Assembly (NCBI GenBank): GCA_936432065.2
Contig: OW386289.2
Location: 39,263,538-39,327,537 of the forward strand
Source of the DNA: Rutpela maculata
Lineage: Eukaryota; Arthropoda; Insecta; Coleoptera; Cerambycidae
Reading direction: 5' to 3'
Length of the DNA stretch: 64,000 nucleotides
Positions 30,466 to 42,078 of the stretch are shown here, piece after piece; within the stretch, counting starts at the first letter, position 1; the number at the start of each line of letters is the position of its first letter. The translations under genes and the position numbers were made by a program. The notes under the pieces were generated by a model that searched no databases, was not told the origin of the DNA, and saw only the letters and a list, made by a program, of their open reading frames with translations.

Positions 30466-33208
30466 GAAAAAATATATAGAGTGTGTGCTATTTAACACTG
30501 CAACACCTTGTTATTAGAACGTGTTTCTCGATTTCAACATTTCTTTTTTTTTGAGATGTGGTACTCGATGAGATCTTTTGACCATTTTGAAAAATTTGTT
30601 ATTTTCATATTTACAAGGAATACTGAAGTCGTCTAAGGGTCGAAATTTCGAGATTGAATGTTAGAAAATGTTTTGCCGCCAAAGTGGATAGCATATTCGA
30701 TTCACAATTGTTTCAAATATATATATATATATACAAAATTTTAGCTCTATACCTCGTATAGTGTGTTTGTTATTCAGTGGCCAAATTTTAAAATTTGTCT
30801 CTTTTCGACTGGTCCTGTATAACTTAAGTAATAAAAAGGTAAATTAGTCACTCGAATTAAGGCACATCAGATACTAATTGAGAAAGAAAAAGGAAAAATT
30901 ACTTTTCAACTAGATGCTAATAGTCCAGGAGGCAGTGAAATTTTTTCGTACTTATTTTCCCAGTCGGTGTATATGAATTAATCTGTTCTCTTAGTGACAA
31001 AAAACAAGAATTTTTGAGTCTGGCTAAAATTTTTGGATGGATTCAAAAAATAAAAACACAATGCAAGTCCACTTATTTTCCCAGTCATAAATATTTTACA
31101 TTTACTAAAGTGGAACATAAAGTTTATGAAAATAGCAGTCTGGCTTATCTCAGATAGCGGAAAGTGAGTCTGGCTGAAAATTTGCGGATTTCAAAATTTG
31201 ACGAATTTTGCGGATCCGTAACCCTTATTTTGCCAGGCTTGAAATTTAGCACATAAATTGATACAATTCTAAACTGTAATTAAAAACAAGTCTGGCTCAT
31301 TTAAGAAATTGGCAAATGAGTCTGGCGGCATCTTCAAAATGGGAAAAATAGAAAATTTTTGTTCTTATTTTCCCGGATTTGAAAATTTGCCACATGATAG
31401 ATTATACTATAATTTCATAGAAAATACACGTCTGGCTGACATTTACAATCACGAAGGCCTTGCCAGACTCACAAGCCAGGTAGTTAAACGAGGAGTGGAA
31501 TAGCAGCACGTGCGTATTTAGATAACGACGCTGGAATGCGAGTTACCTGAGTGCAGCTGCCTAGACCCCTGTGATACAGTGATAGCGATGGCGAAATTGA
31601 TCAAGAAGAAGACGAAGAATTCATTTAATTTATATTTAATTGTAATAATATTTTTCATTCGCTATTTTTCATTTGGTTATATTTAATCATAATAATATTT
31701 TTCATTAAATTATTGATTATTATTTTTGATTAATTATAGTTATTTTTTTCATTAGCCGATGTAAAATAAAGACTTTTTTGTGGCTTTCATTAAAATTCGA
31801 TTTCATCAATAAATTTTTTCAACCTGCCCCATAATAATTCTACACTCTATACAGTGTATTTGCTTTTTTGTATTCAATTATTTAATGCTGTCATAAAAAA
31901 GAACATGTACGTATGACACTAATCACCTGTATAATTGAACGTGCCGAATTCAGCGCGCCTGACGATCATTAGACGAGTCTGGCAAGGCTTTAGGGGTGTT
32001 CCACATTCGCCAGATTGTATTTTAAGCTGTTATTATAATATAGGCCATCATCTGATAAATTTTCATGACTGCGAAAATGAGGGAAATTTTTTTGATGAAA
32101 ACTTTTTCACCTGCCAGACATATTATCCATACTCACAGATTAGCCAGACTATTTTTTTTACTTAACTTCAGTATACCTCTTTCTACTAGAACTATTTTTA
32201 TCACTGGGAAAAAAAGGGCAGTGTATTCGTATGTTCTGACGCATTTTCCGCCTCAACCCATCGGAAAACCCCCCCCCTAAATATATATGAATTTTGCTTA
32301 GAATTACTAACCGAACAATTCTATCCATGTTTGCTGACTGGGAAAATAAGTACCGAAAATCGTCACTGCCTCCTGGACTATAATATGCATTATTATTTGG
32401 TTGTTGTATGTAGACGGAATAGCTCTCTTATTCTTGCGCCCCAAATTCACCAGAACTACCACCTTTAGATTTTTCTGTAGGGAAATTTAAAAGAAAAAGT
32501 TTACCACACGAAATCCCAAAATGTTAAATAACTAAGAGAAAGAATTAAACAAAAGATGGTGGGAATTAACACCTCAATTAACAAGGACCCTTCAAAATTT
32601 GAAATGACGTTTTGAAAAATATATAAAGTGTGAGACTCGATGTGAGAACACAAAACTTTTAAATACTTTGTTAAATTTTTATGTTATTCCATTCGTTTGT
32701 TAACCGGTTTCGATTATATGGAATTTTCTCCAGTTGATTATTTATCTAGAGTTTATTAATTTTTAAAGTAGTGTTGAGTGTTGCTGTTATTTGACGTGTT
32801 CATGTTTTTAGATATAATAGTTTTTCAACTTTTGTTTTATTTCTCATAACAGACTTTTATACAGGGTCAGTCGAAAAGTGAAAAATTTTAAAACTTGGTC
32901 ATTGAATAACAAATACCCTAGATGAGGCATCGAGCTGAAATTTCGTATAAATATATTTGAGACAACTGCGAATCGAATATGCTATCCTCTTTGCCGATAA
33001 AAAAAAATTGCATAACAGTCTATCTCGAAATTTCGACCCACTTAGGGAACATTAGTAGGACTTGAAAATATAAAAATTATCTTTTTTTAAAAATGGTCAA
33101 ATAGAGCTCATCGAGTACTATGTTCCAAAAAAAAAGGAAAATTAAAATCGTCCACACGCTACACAATAATATTGCATTATTAAATAGCACACACTATATA
33201 CTTATAAA
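30466..33208. mobile_element. TIR element with about 360-bp arms
   Basis: The left arm (30466-30825) begins near AGTGTGTGCTATTTAA and the right arm (32857-33208) ends near TTAAATAGCACACACT. Both arms contain the regions around TCGATGAG/CTCATCGA, ATTCGATTCACAATTG-like and CCAAATTTTAAAATTTG-like sequence in opposite orientation. Arms are 75-85 percent alike by eye. The interior is filled by a nested Harbinger-like MITE. No transposase is seen. Confidence 0.75.
30921..32380. mobile_element. Harbinger-like MITE with AGTCTGGC subterminal motifs
   Basis: The ends are TAGTCCAGGAGGCAGTGA and TCACTGCCTCCTGGACTA, with inverted similarity extending to TTTTCCCAGTC / GACTGGGAAAA. TAA flanks both sides (30918-30920 and 32381-32383), the 3-bp duplication typical of the PIF/Harbinger group. 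(A)GTCTGGC occurs repeatedly in the left half on the plus strand (near 31018, 31138, 31168, 31291, 31320, 31431) and mostly as GCCAGAC(T) in the right half (near 31464, 32113, 32144; a plus copy near 31977). No transposase is seen. Confidence 0.65.
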
Positions 33209-33498
33209 AAGAAAAAAAGGACAACAGAATACAAACAAATAAACCCTAATTTAGATAATTCACATATACGAAAAATTTACCGATAAATATTTCGCCTGGA
33301 ATCGATCAAATAAACAACGAATTAATGCACCACCCAACCAGCTGATTTATAATGCAAATGTTACACAATTATTTTATTTTATTGTTATTTTATTAATGCT
33401 TTGGAATGTTAATTGATTATATTAGAGTTGCAGAACCACTATCTGGTTACCTACGATTGAACTGTTTTATAAATTTATCATCAAAACGTTTTTGCATA

Positions 33499-34235
33499 AA
33501 ACCGCTGCCCAAGGAATCACTACTTCCACATCCAGATTCTCTATCCAAGTCACTTACAACGAAAAAACTTTGTATGTGAAAATAATTGTTTATGAAACTT
33601 TAATAATATAATATTTGAAATCCTCTACCCCAAAAACCCATAAAACGATACCCCACATCGGTAGAGGGGGTGGGGGGTAGTGATAGGGGGGTGATAGTGG
33701 GGGGTGGATGAAGTAAAAAAATATTTTGAGGTTTCTGGTTCCTGTACAAACACTAAATCACAATTTTTTTTCATCCCCTTTAATACATCCCCTTTAATAA
33801 GGGGGTGGGGGTGGTAATGGGGGTGGCTAATGCCAAAAATTTTTTTGAGACCTTGGCTTCTCTTGTATATACTAAATACCAATTTTATGGACTCTTACCT
33901 GCTTGATTGACCTATTTACCCCAAATTTACCCCAATTTACCCCCAACCCTTCGATGGAACTAGATGAAAATAATCTAGTTCTAGATCTCGTTAAAGTACA
34001 TATGTGTACCAAATTTCAAGTCAATATCTTAAACGGTTCCAGCGTAAACGTGCGCACAAAAAAAGTTACAGACAGACCGACAGACCGACAGACAGACAGA
34101 CCGACAGACAGACAGAAATTTTTTTTCGCTGAAACTTAAAATCTCGACGTTTCATGACATTTTAAGCCTATTTGGACAATAAAAATTTTTAAAAATTTTT
34201 TTGTCGTTACTATACTTCCACTGGACGTGGAAGTA
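33499..34235 (+). mobile_element. TACTTCCAC family, near-full copy
   Basis: Starts AACCGCTGCCCAAGGAATCA followed by CTACTTCCACATCCAG and ends TACTTCCACTGGACGTGGAA plus GTA. It contains the ACCCCCTTTAATAAGGGGGT region, GTGTACCAAATTTCAAGTC and a (GACA)n/(GACC)n tract at about 34068-34118. Non-coding. Confidence 0.88.
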
Positions 34236-34700
34236 ATTATAAAATATCTTATAAAGCAGTTAAGAAATTGTTTTAGAAACGTTTCCGTGACTAAGCTATA
34301 AAACATTTCAACTTATAAAATTAAATAATTTTGTAGCGCCTTTTTTAGTAACGTTCGGAAGTTTTTCAGCACCGTTATAAATATATGTTAAAATTATTTT
34401 ATAATAAAATTGTTTCCTGTTATCTTATAAAACAGTTATATTAAAGCACTATTTTTAGCAGTAGTAAAATACCAATTTTCACGACAAATCCATTAATATC
34501 TTCAAATCGAAAATCGAAGCCATACTTACAATTGTCTCCGGAATCCAAAAATGAAAAAATATACAGGGTGTTCCATTTAAAATTTCAAAGTTGGGGCCAT
34601 TTCCGGGGAAACTGGAAGTGATGAAAAAGTGTCAAATTATGAGAAATTTGCCGTTTTTGGTATATATTACCACTGCGAAATTAAAAACTTATATCTTGAA
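34236..34700. other. Unassigned sequence with a transposon-end-like motif
   Basis: Nothing coding. ATATACAGGGTGTTCCATTT at about 34559 resembles ends of Tc1/mariner-type repeats, but I found no partner. Confidence 0.4.
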
Positions 34701-35872
34701 AATTCTGGAAACTATGGCTTGTCAAATGATTCCGTTAAAAATAACTTGAGAGTCACTATTTTTTATTTCACCTGGTAAAAGATTATAAATACGACACCCA
34801 GTATTTACAGATGATTTCTTAAAGAACTCTTGTTTGTGTTGACAGAGGGATAAGTCATCTCTTCCTCTCGTGAAGTAATTATGGAAATCTCTGTTTCTTA
34901 TATATTTATTTTTGTTGTTATAAATGCAAGTCAAAAGTTTCAGCAGATATATAGACACCACTGTCAATATTTTGTATTTTCTAAATGTGTCACGACAAGA
35001 TTCCCTATAAGACTCCATTTAAAGATAAGTCGAATAATCCTTTTTTTATGGATAAATATTCTATACACCTCACTCGCTTGCCCCCAAACAACAATGTTGT
35101 ATGCAATAGCGGAATGTACAAAAGCATAGTAAACGCTTAAGAGAGCCTCCTTATGTATTTTTTAATGAGCTGATAACATAAAAACTTTTATTTAGTTTAG
35201 ATAACTCTACGTGTTGTTCCCAGGGAAGATTACTGTCTCGTGTTATCCTCAAGAAGGAAGCTGTAGTTTCAGTTTTGATTTCGTAATCGCTGAACGTAAA
35301 TTTTTGGTTAATGCTTATTTTATGCTTATTTTTAAATTCGATGCAACTAGACTTAACATAACTGATGATGAGACGGTTTTAATGACACCAATTATTGAAT
35401 TCATCAAGTATCATTTTTGTCTTGTCTAGAACAATGTCAGGTTTAGAATTGGATACGACGATGGTCATATCGTCCGCATACATAAAGACTTTACCTTCTG
35501 TAATATACTTCGCCAAGTCATTTATAAATAATAGGGAGTGTACTTGGTCCATTGTTATGGACCTAGTACACTCCCTGGGGGGGTTGCAATATTCATAACG
35601 AAAGTATCTGATTCAGCTTCATTAATGCTTGTTTTTATTTATCTATTAGATAGGAAGGACCTCACCCACTCATTTATTGGTCCACGCAGTTCTAAATTAT
35701 AAAGTTTCGCAGACAGAAAATCTTTGTCGATGGTATTAAATGCCCTCGTAAGATCAAATAATGCTAATAATGTGTTAAGATATTATTTTGATTCAAGAAA
35801 TACGATAATTTTTGAAAATACACTTAATAAGGATATAGGTCGACAATTTTTAACACTGTGTAGGTCCCCTTT
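34701..35872 (-). pseudogene. Split LINE, part 3: reverse transcriptase
   Basis: On the minus strand the reading starts KKGDLHSVKNCRPISLLSVF (about 35872-35815). It continues with motif A LFDLTRAFNTID (about 35765-35730), then LLFINDLAKYITEGKVFMYA and DDMTIVV (about 35535-35460), and ends with a C-terminal HNYFTRGRDDLSL (34880s). Frameshifts and stops occur between pieces. It follows directly on part 2 at 38277-38986; a 2.4-kb foldback sits between. Confidence 0.85.
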
Positions 35873-35929
35873 TTTAAATTAACAGGCACACAAAATAAAA
35901 AAAGTGTAAATTTTCTGAGGTTTTACATA

Positions 35930-36560
35930 TATACACTCATGTATTTTTGACCGCTGAATACGATCCCGAAATCAGTTTTGCTCCAATAGGCCAGGATTTT
36001 TTTTTAATCAAGAAAAACAGGGGAAAACAGGCCAAGAAATATAAATGAAAGATTTTAAATAAGTAGACCATGTATTCGATGTAATTTTGACCGCTGAACA
36101 CGATCCTGATGTCAGTTTTAGAAAATTATGTCAGGATTCTTTTTTAACCACGAAAAACAGGGGAAAACAGGCCAGAATAGGGTTAAAATATAAATTAAAG
36201 ATTTTAAATAAGTAGACCACGTATTCGATGTATTCTTGTCAGCTGAACATGATCCTGATGTCAGTTTTACAAAATTAGGTCAGGGTTTTTTTTCGCCACG
36301 GAGAACAGGCCAGAATAGGGTTTAAAATATAAATTAAAGATTTTAAATGAATAGACCATATATTCGATATCTTTTGACCGCTGAATACGATCCTGATCTA
36401 AAATTAGGTCAGGATTTTTTTAACCACGAAAATAGGGGGAAAGCAGAAGAGAATAGGGTTTAAAATATAAATTAAACATTTTCATAAGTAGACCATGTTT
36501 TCAATGTATTTTCCGCCGCTGAACACGATACCGATGCCAGTTTCAACCAATCAGATCATG
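35930..36560. repeat. Left-arm tandem units of about 150 bp
   Basis: Each unit carries TAAATAAGTAGACCATGTAT-like, GACCGCTGAA and GTCAGTTTTA-like blocks. Inverted counterparts lie at 37200-37690. Confidence 0.8.
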
Positions 36561-36579
36561 ACTTATGATGACATGATTT

Positions 36580-37070
36580 ATTTCGTTTTCGTTTTATTTC
36601 TTTCGTTTTCATATCTCTTTTCAATGTCCAACAGTAGCCTGTGATCATATTAACATCCTATCGAACTTGGTATCTACGCCCCATTTCCTTCATGTCTTGG
36701 TGAAAACATTATCTATGCTCTTCGCTATAATTATCTAAATTTTCTGGAAACTTATTATATGAGAATGAAGGAAATGTAGTTTCAAATTCATTAGACAGCC
36801 TAATTTTCTAAATTTTTCTGCCATGTTGGATACTATTTCTTTGTAGTCTTCGTTCTTATTATCTCCTAAAAATTTATCAACAACTTCTTTAAAGCTCTGC
36901 CAAGCTCCTGTTTCCGTATTTGACATTGTAGTGATGAATTTCTTATCTCTTAATATTTTCCTTATTTGTAGATCATCAAAAATACCTTCCTTCAATTTGG
37001 CTTCGCTTATCTGTGGAAATTGTATTCCCAAATACTCAAAATACTTTCCTTCTTTGTTCAAAGCTTTCAC
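36580..37070 (-). pseudogene. Orphan gene fragment (FLGN...HFLHSH...FHQD family)
   Basis: From 37070 the minus strand reads 111 codons containing YLGIQFPQISEAKLKEGIFD, GAWQSFKEVVDKFLGDNKNE and CLMNLKLHFLHSH. Past a stop it continues YSEEH...FHQDMKEMGRRYQ and MITGYCWTLKRD (about 36720-36600). From general knowledge this is the C-terminal part of an uncharacterised protein family found in many copies in some invertebrate genomes; its function is unknown to me. A frameshift and two or more stops make it non-functional. It lies in the core of a foldback element. Confidence 0.65.
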
Positions 37071-37199
37071 GATTTACTTCCTGAGACCAAGTTTAATATG
37101 GAGTTGGAGAAGTATCATTAAAAAAAAAGATCATTTGAAGACAAAGGAGTACGGGACCACAAAAAAGAATAAAATCAGGATAAATAAGAAGTCATGACC

Positions 37200-37690
37200 T
37201 GATCGGTTGAAACTGACATCGGCATCATGTTCAGCAGTAAGAAATACATTGAATGCATGGTCTACTTATTTAAAATCTTTAATTTATATATTAAACCCTA
37301 TTCTGGCCTGTTTTCCCCTGTTTTTCGTGGATAAAAAAAATCCTGACCTAATTTTGTGATCGTGCTCAGCTGTCAAAAATACATCGAATACATGGTTTAC
37401 CTATTTAAAATCTTTAATTTATATTTTAAACTCTATTTTGGCCTGTTTTCCCTGTTTTTGTGGTTAAAAAAAATCCTGACCTAATTTTGTAAAACTGACA
37501 TCAGGATCGTGTTTAGCGGTCAAAAATACATCGAATACATGGTCTACTTATTTAAAATCATTAATTTATATTTTAAACCATATTCTGGCCTGTTTTTTCC
37601 CAATTTTTCATGGTTAAAAAAATCCTGACCTGATGCAACAAAACTGACATCAGGATCGTGTTCAGCGGTCAAAAATACATGGGAGTGTGT
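37200..37690. repeat. Right-arm tandem units, inverted
   Basis: Three to four units with CTGACATCAGGATCGTG, CAAAAATACATCGAATACAT and TCCTGACCTAATTTTG blocks, in inverse orientation to the left arm. Confidence 0.8.
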
Positions 37691-37698
37691 AGTCTAGG

Positions 37699-38231
37699 AA
37701 ATAGCGTGCAAATTCGACGACGAATGGTTACCGTCTGCCAGTCGGTAATCGAAGAGACCATATAAGTACAAAATTTTTTTCTCTCTGGAACTTTTTGGTA
37801 TGGTGGGGGGTAGGGAGGGGGGGGCATTTATTCTTAAATCGAATGATTATCGGTATCTGACCGCATAGGTAGTTAGTATATGTACTTCACATACCCCAAT
37901 TACGCTGGCAGACGAAACTTTCGATCGGAGCGCGCGTTAACCTCAAATAGAAAAAAAAAATTTAGTTTCTATTTCCGGTTAACGCGCGTGCCGACCGGAA
38001 GTTTCGTCTGCCAACGTAATTGGGGTATGTGAAGTACATATACTAACTACCTATGCGGACAGATATCGATAATCATTCGATTTAAAAATAAATGCCCCCC
38101 CCCTCCCTATCCCCCACCATACAAAAAGTTCCAGAGAGAAAAAAATTTTGTACTTATATGGTCTCGTCGATTACCGACTGGCAGACGGTAACCATTCATC
38201 GTCGAATTTGCACGCTATTTATTAGACTAGT
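37699..38231. mobile_element. 0.53-kb near-perfect palindrome (MITE)
   Basis: The ends TAGTCTAGGAAATAGCGTGC and GCACGCTATTTATTAGACTA are inverted. The arms match almost completely, for example CGACTGGCAGACGGTAACCA-like sequences on both sides and GGTTAACGCGCG near the centre (about 37960). TA occurs at both termini. It is GC-richer than the surroundings and has no coding capacity. Confidence 0.85.
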
Positions 38232-38276
38232 ATATGTGAAACCTCATAAAATTTACACTTTTTTTTGTGTGCCTGT

Positions 38277-38986
38277 GATGTTGGAATGACAGCTTGCTTT
38301 AGCACGGTAGGAAACTGTCCAATAGAGATAGACAGATTTATTATATCGGAGACTACTTGTGACAGTTGATTTTTTATTTGCGAGATGTTTAATCACCGAC
38401 TCCACCTCATCCTTAGTAACTGTCTTAAAGAAACATTGTATTGTATGTTAAACGCTGGGAAAGTGCATATATGCGAGACATTATTTCCAAAATTATCAAT
38501 AAATTTAATATTAATGACAGTAGCCAGGTAAGCCCCCCCGAATATGTTTATAACTTCAAGTGGATCCTGGAATATTCCACCATCACTATCAAATCGAGTA
38601 ACTTGTTTTCTTTTTTCAGGAATATTTGATTTAAGATTATTAACAATATTCCATACCGTTTTGGTTTTATTACTAAAATTTCTAATTACATTTTCATAAT
38701 GAGTTGTTTTCTCATTCTCAATACGAATATCTGTCTGCAATTTTTCTTCAAGTTTTTATATTTTACTTTTATATTTTCATCGGGTAAATTATTTTTTAGT
38801 TTTGTAATTCTTTTCTATCTTCCTCTAATTTTTGTGAGAATTCTATTTTGCCGTTGTTATATATTTTATTGGGAGACAATTTTTTAATACAACATGTATT
38901 AAAACACCACATGAAGTGTTCAAAGAAATCATAAATATAACGTCGTTGTCATTTGAAGTTTTGTTTAATGAGTGTGACTTAAATAG
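38277..38986 (-). pseudogene. Split LINE, part 2: linker between endonuclease and RT
   Basis: On the minus strand pieces read NYENVIRNFSNKTKTVWN-like sequence (HYENVIRNFSNKTKTVWNIV at about 38690-38630), VTRFDSDGGIFQDPLEVINI and finally VVSDIINLSISIGQFP with VLKQAVIPT (about 38350-38280). This is the usual region preceding LINE RT motif 0. It continues seamlessly into KKGDLHSVKNCRPIS at 35872 once the intervening element is removed. Confidence 0.85.
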
Positions 38987-39667
38987 AAAGGCCATGGCAG
39001 GTTAAGATAAGTGTCCGTGCCTTTGCAACCTTTTTGCGTGTGGTTCCTTCCAGGGATGTATCTTTGCGATACTACCACAAAAAGTTTTGACCTCAAAAAC
39101 TTCGTAATATCTGGGAAAAATTTTTTTTCGAAAATCCGAAAAAAATTTTTTTTTCTTAATCAAGTGAACCAATTTGTTTGTATTTCACATATATTGTAAA
39201 TATAGTCAAGACAATTTATTATTGATATTTTCATGAAATCTTTTAATGAACAAAACAAAAATTGATGCATTTGAATTTTTTGAAAAATGTATATACGTAC
39301 TTACGCGTTAGCGGCCACCTCTATTTTTTTACTAATTATACACCATACAGTAAGCTATGTCATATATTTTTTACAAAACTCTATCGAAGGGGTAACGTAG
39401 TCAAATTGGCAAAGATAATGTTACGTGCTTACACCCCCCCTTAGTAAACACCCTGTATCGTGGGTTCGGAAATTATAACACCAGGGTAACACTAAACAAT
39501 AATGTATTTACTTACGTAATAATAAAACAAATAAAGAAAAAGAGTATAAATTGGTTAGAAACTCGATATATTAATAAATATATAAATGAACAACTGCTTG
39601 GATTATACGTATTTAAAATTTTTTGGAGCAGCCTACGTATTTTTTTGAAATAACGAGATGTATTTTT

Positions 39668-40233
39668 TTTTTTTTTCACGCGGCATCGACAACTTGGTCA
39701 TTAGCCGCATCGTCCTACAATCCTATCATAAAAGTTAAGACTTTTCTATTATGCAGGTCGAGAAGTGTTGTCGGGTGAGTTCATATATATTAAATTTTCA
39801 AAAATAGATTTATGGTTTTTAAGAATTTAACTAGTTTTTTCAGATTTTCATATGATTGGCCCAAACATGAAGGTAGCTGATCTGGGATATTCAGTCGTCT
39901 ACGATGTTGGTCATATACAGGGCATTCTATTATTATATGTTTTACTGTTAAAATTGTATTGCAAATCTGACATATTGGTTGTTGACTTCCTGCTAATAAA
40001 TATATATGTGTTAAATTAGTATGGCCTATTCTTAATCTCGTGATTACAGTCTGTTCCCTTCTTTGAAGTATAGGTGTTTTCCATTTGTTCACTTTGGGCT
40101 TAATTTCTTTTAGTTTAGAGATTTCGTTGTTCCATTCGTTTTGCCACTGATCGATGATTCTTTCTTTAAGATGAATTTTTATGTCCATATGACGAATTGC
40201 AATATTGTCCTGTATATTTTCTAACGCTGCTTC
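39668..40233 (-). pseudogene. 5'-truncated LINE insertion (I/R1-like C-terminus)
   Basis: The minus strand encodes the C-terminal part of a LINE protein: a region with TRLRIGHTNLTHIYLLAG and the zinc-knuckle-like CQICNTILTVKHIIIECPVY (about 40050-39910), typical of the region after RNase H in I-like clades. The plus-strand T-run at 39663-39676 is the poly(A) tail. The same 15 bp ACGAGATGTATTTTT lies at 39653-39667 and 40234-40248 as the target duplication. The other arm of the palindrome lacks the insertion, which confirms the borders. Confidence 0.92.
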
Positions 40234-40298
40234 ACGAGATGTATTTTTCACAATACATATTTTCTACAAAGCTTCATCGAAATGGTAATACATAAAAA

Positions 40299-40983
40299 AA
40301 CAGCTGCCCAAGGAATCACTACTTCCACATCCAGATTTTTTATCCAAGTCACTCACAACGAAAAAATTTTGTATGTGGAAATAATTGTTTATAGAACTTT
40401 AATAATATAATATTTGAAATCCTCTACCCCAAAAACCCATAAAACGATACCCCACATCGGTAGCGGGGTGGGGGTGGTGATGGGGTGGTGGTAGTGGGGG
40501 TGGACGAAGTAAAAAAACATTTTGAGGTTTCTGGTTCTTGTACACACACTAAATCACATTTTTTTTTCATCCCATTTAATAATGGGGTGGGGGTGGTAAT
40601 GGAGGTGGCTAATTCTAATTTTTTTTTTGGGACCTTGGCTTCTCTTGTAGATACTAAATACCAATTTTATGGACTCTTACCTGCTTGATTTACCTATTTC
40701 CCCCAAATTTACCCCAATTAACCCCCCCAACCCTTCGACGGAACAAGATGAAAATATAATCTAGTTCTAGATCTCGCTAAAGTACATATGTGTACCAAAT
40801 TTCAATATCAATATCTCAAACGGTTCCAGAGTAAACGTGCGCACAAAAAAAGTTACAGACAGACAGACAGACAGACCGACAGATAGAAATTTTTTCTTCG
40901 TTCAAACTTCTAGGCCTATTTAAACAATAAAAAATTTTAAAATTTTTTTTGTCGTTACTATACTTCCACTGGATGTGGAAGTA
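40299..40983 (+). mobile_element. TACTTCCAC family copy in left palindrome arm
   Basis: 685 bp from CAGCTGCCCAAGGAATCACT to CTGGATGTGGAAGTA. It includes a (GACA)n tract near 40857-40885. Inverted partner at 41396-42078. Confidence 0.88.
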
Positions 40984-41395
40984 ATTATGTGTTTAGTAAT
41001 AAGAATACATAATAAAAAAACATGTTATGCTAATGATATATGATAATATTAGTCCTCTTTATCACTGTCCTCATTTATTGTAACACTGATATCTTCTGCG
41101 AATAATTCAGACAGTTTTATTGATGATTTCGGAATATCGTCGACCTTGCATATTATGACAAATCCATCTCTAAGTAACAGAAAACTAATTTATTTTTTTT
41201 AACTTAAACATGAATTTATCATATGCAAGGTTTCTCGACAATATTCCGAAACCATCAGTAAAACTGTTCGCGGAAGATATCAGTGATACAATAAATGAGG
41301 ACAGTGATGAAGACAACTAATATTATCATATATCATTACAATACCATATTTTTTTATTATATATCCTCATTATTAAACACATAATTACTTCCACG

Positions 41396-42078
41396 TCCAG
41401 TGGAAGTATAGTAACGACAAAAAAATTTTTAAAAATTTTTATTGTTCAAATAGGCTTAGAATGTCACGAAACGTCGAGATTTTAAGTTTGAGCGAGAAAA
41501 AAATTTCTGTCTGTCGGTCTGTCGGTCTGTAACTTTTTTTTGTGCGCACGTTTACTCTGGAACCGTTTGAGATATTGACTTGAAATTTGGTACACATATG
41601 TACTTTAACGAGATATAGAACTAGATTATATTTTCATCTTGTTCCGTCGAAGGGTTGGGGGGTAAATTGGGGTAAATTTGGGGTAAATAGGCAAATCAAG
41701 CAGGTAAGAGTCCATAAAATTGGTATTTAGTATATACAAAAGAATCTAAGGTCTCAAAAAAAATTTTTACATTAGCCCATTACCACTCCCACCCTATTAT
41801 TAAAGGGGATGAAAAAAAATGTGATTTAGTGTGTGTACAAGAACCAGAAACCTCAAAATATTTTTTTACTTCATCCACCCCCACTACCCCCTATCACCAC
41901 CCCCACCCCGCTACCGATGTGGGGTATCGTTTTATGGGTTTTTGGGGTAGAGGATTTCAAATATTATATTATTAAAGTTCCTTAAATAATTATTTCCACA
42001 TACAAAATGTTTTTCGTTGTGAGTGACTTGGATAAAAAATCTGGATGTGGAAGTAGTGATTCCTTGGGCAGCGGTTTT
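41396..42078 (-). mobile_element. TACTTCCAC family copy in right palindrome arm
   Basis: The reverse-oriented copy runs from TACTTCCACGTCCAGTGGAA to CCTTGGGCAGCGG. It is a near-perfect inverse of 40299-40983, so the copy was present before the palindrome formed, or the arms are homogenised. Confidence 0.88.

Larger units (their letters stand above)
35873..38277. mobile_element. Foldback element with tandem-repeat arms and a captured gene piece
   Basis: The ends are ACAGGCACACAAAATAAAA (about 35884) and TTTTTTTTGTGTGCCTGT (ending about 38276), with inverted similarity over about 50 bp. The left arm (about 35930-36560) has about four units of roughly 150 bp; each carries TTTTGACCGCTGAA, CGATCCTGATGTCAG, TTAGGTCAGGATTTTTT and AAAACAGG blocks. 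The right arm (about 37200-37690) has inverted units (CTGACATCAGGATCGTG). The core holds an orphan gene fragment, and a 0.54-kb palindrome sits at the right side. It interrupts the LINE exactly between codons of the VIPT and KKGD motifs. Confidence 0.8.

Noticed and set aside
30921..32380. AGTCTGGC repeats as a CRISPR or satellite
   Set aside because: Spacing is irregular and the motif is only 8 bp, in inverted halves of a TIR element.
33499..34235. Helitron assignment for the TACTTCCAC family
   Set aside because: The end hairpin is suggestive, but there is no TC start, no CTRR end, and 15-bp inverted ends are present.
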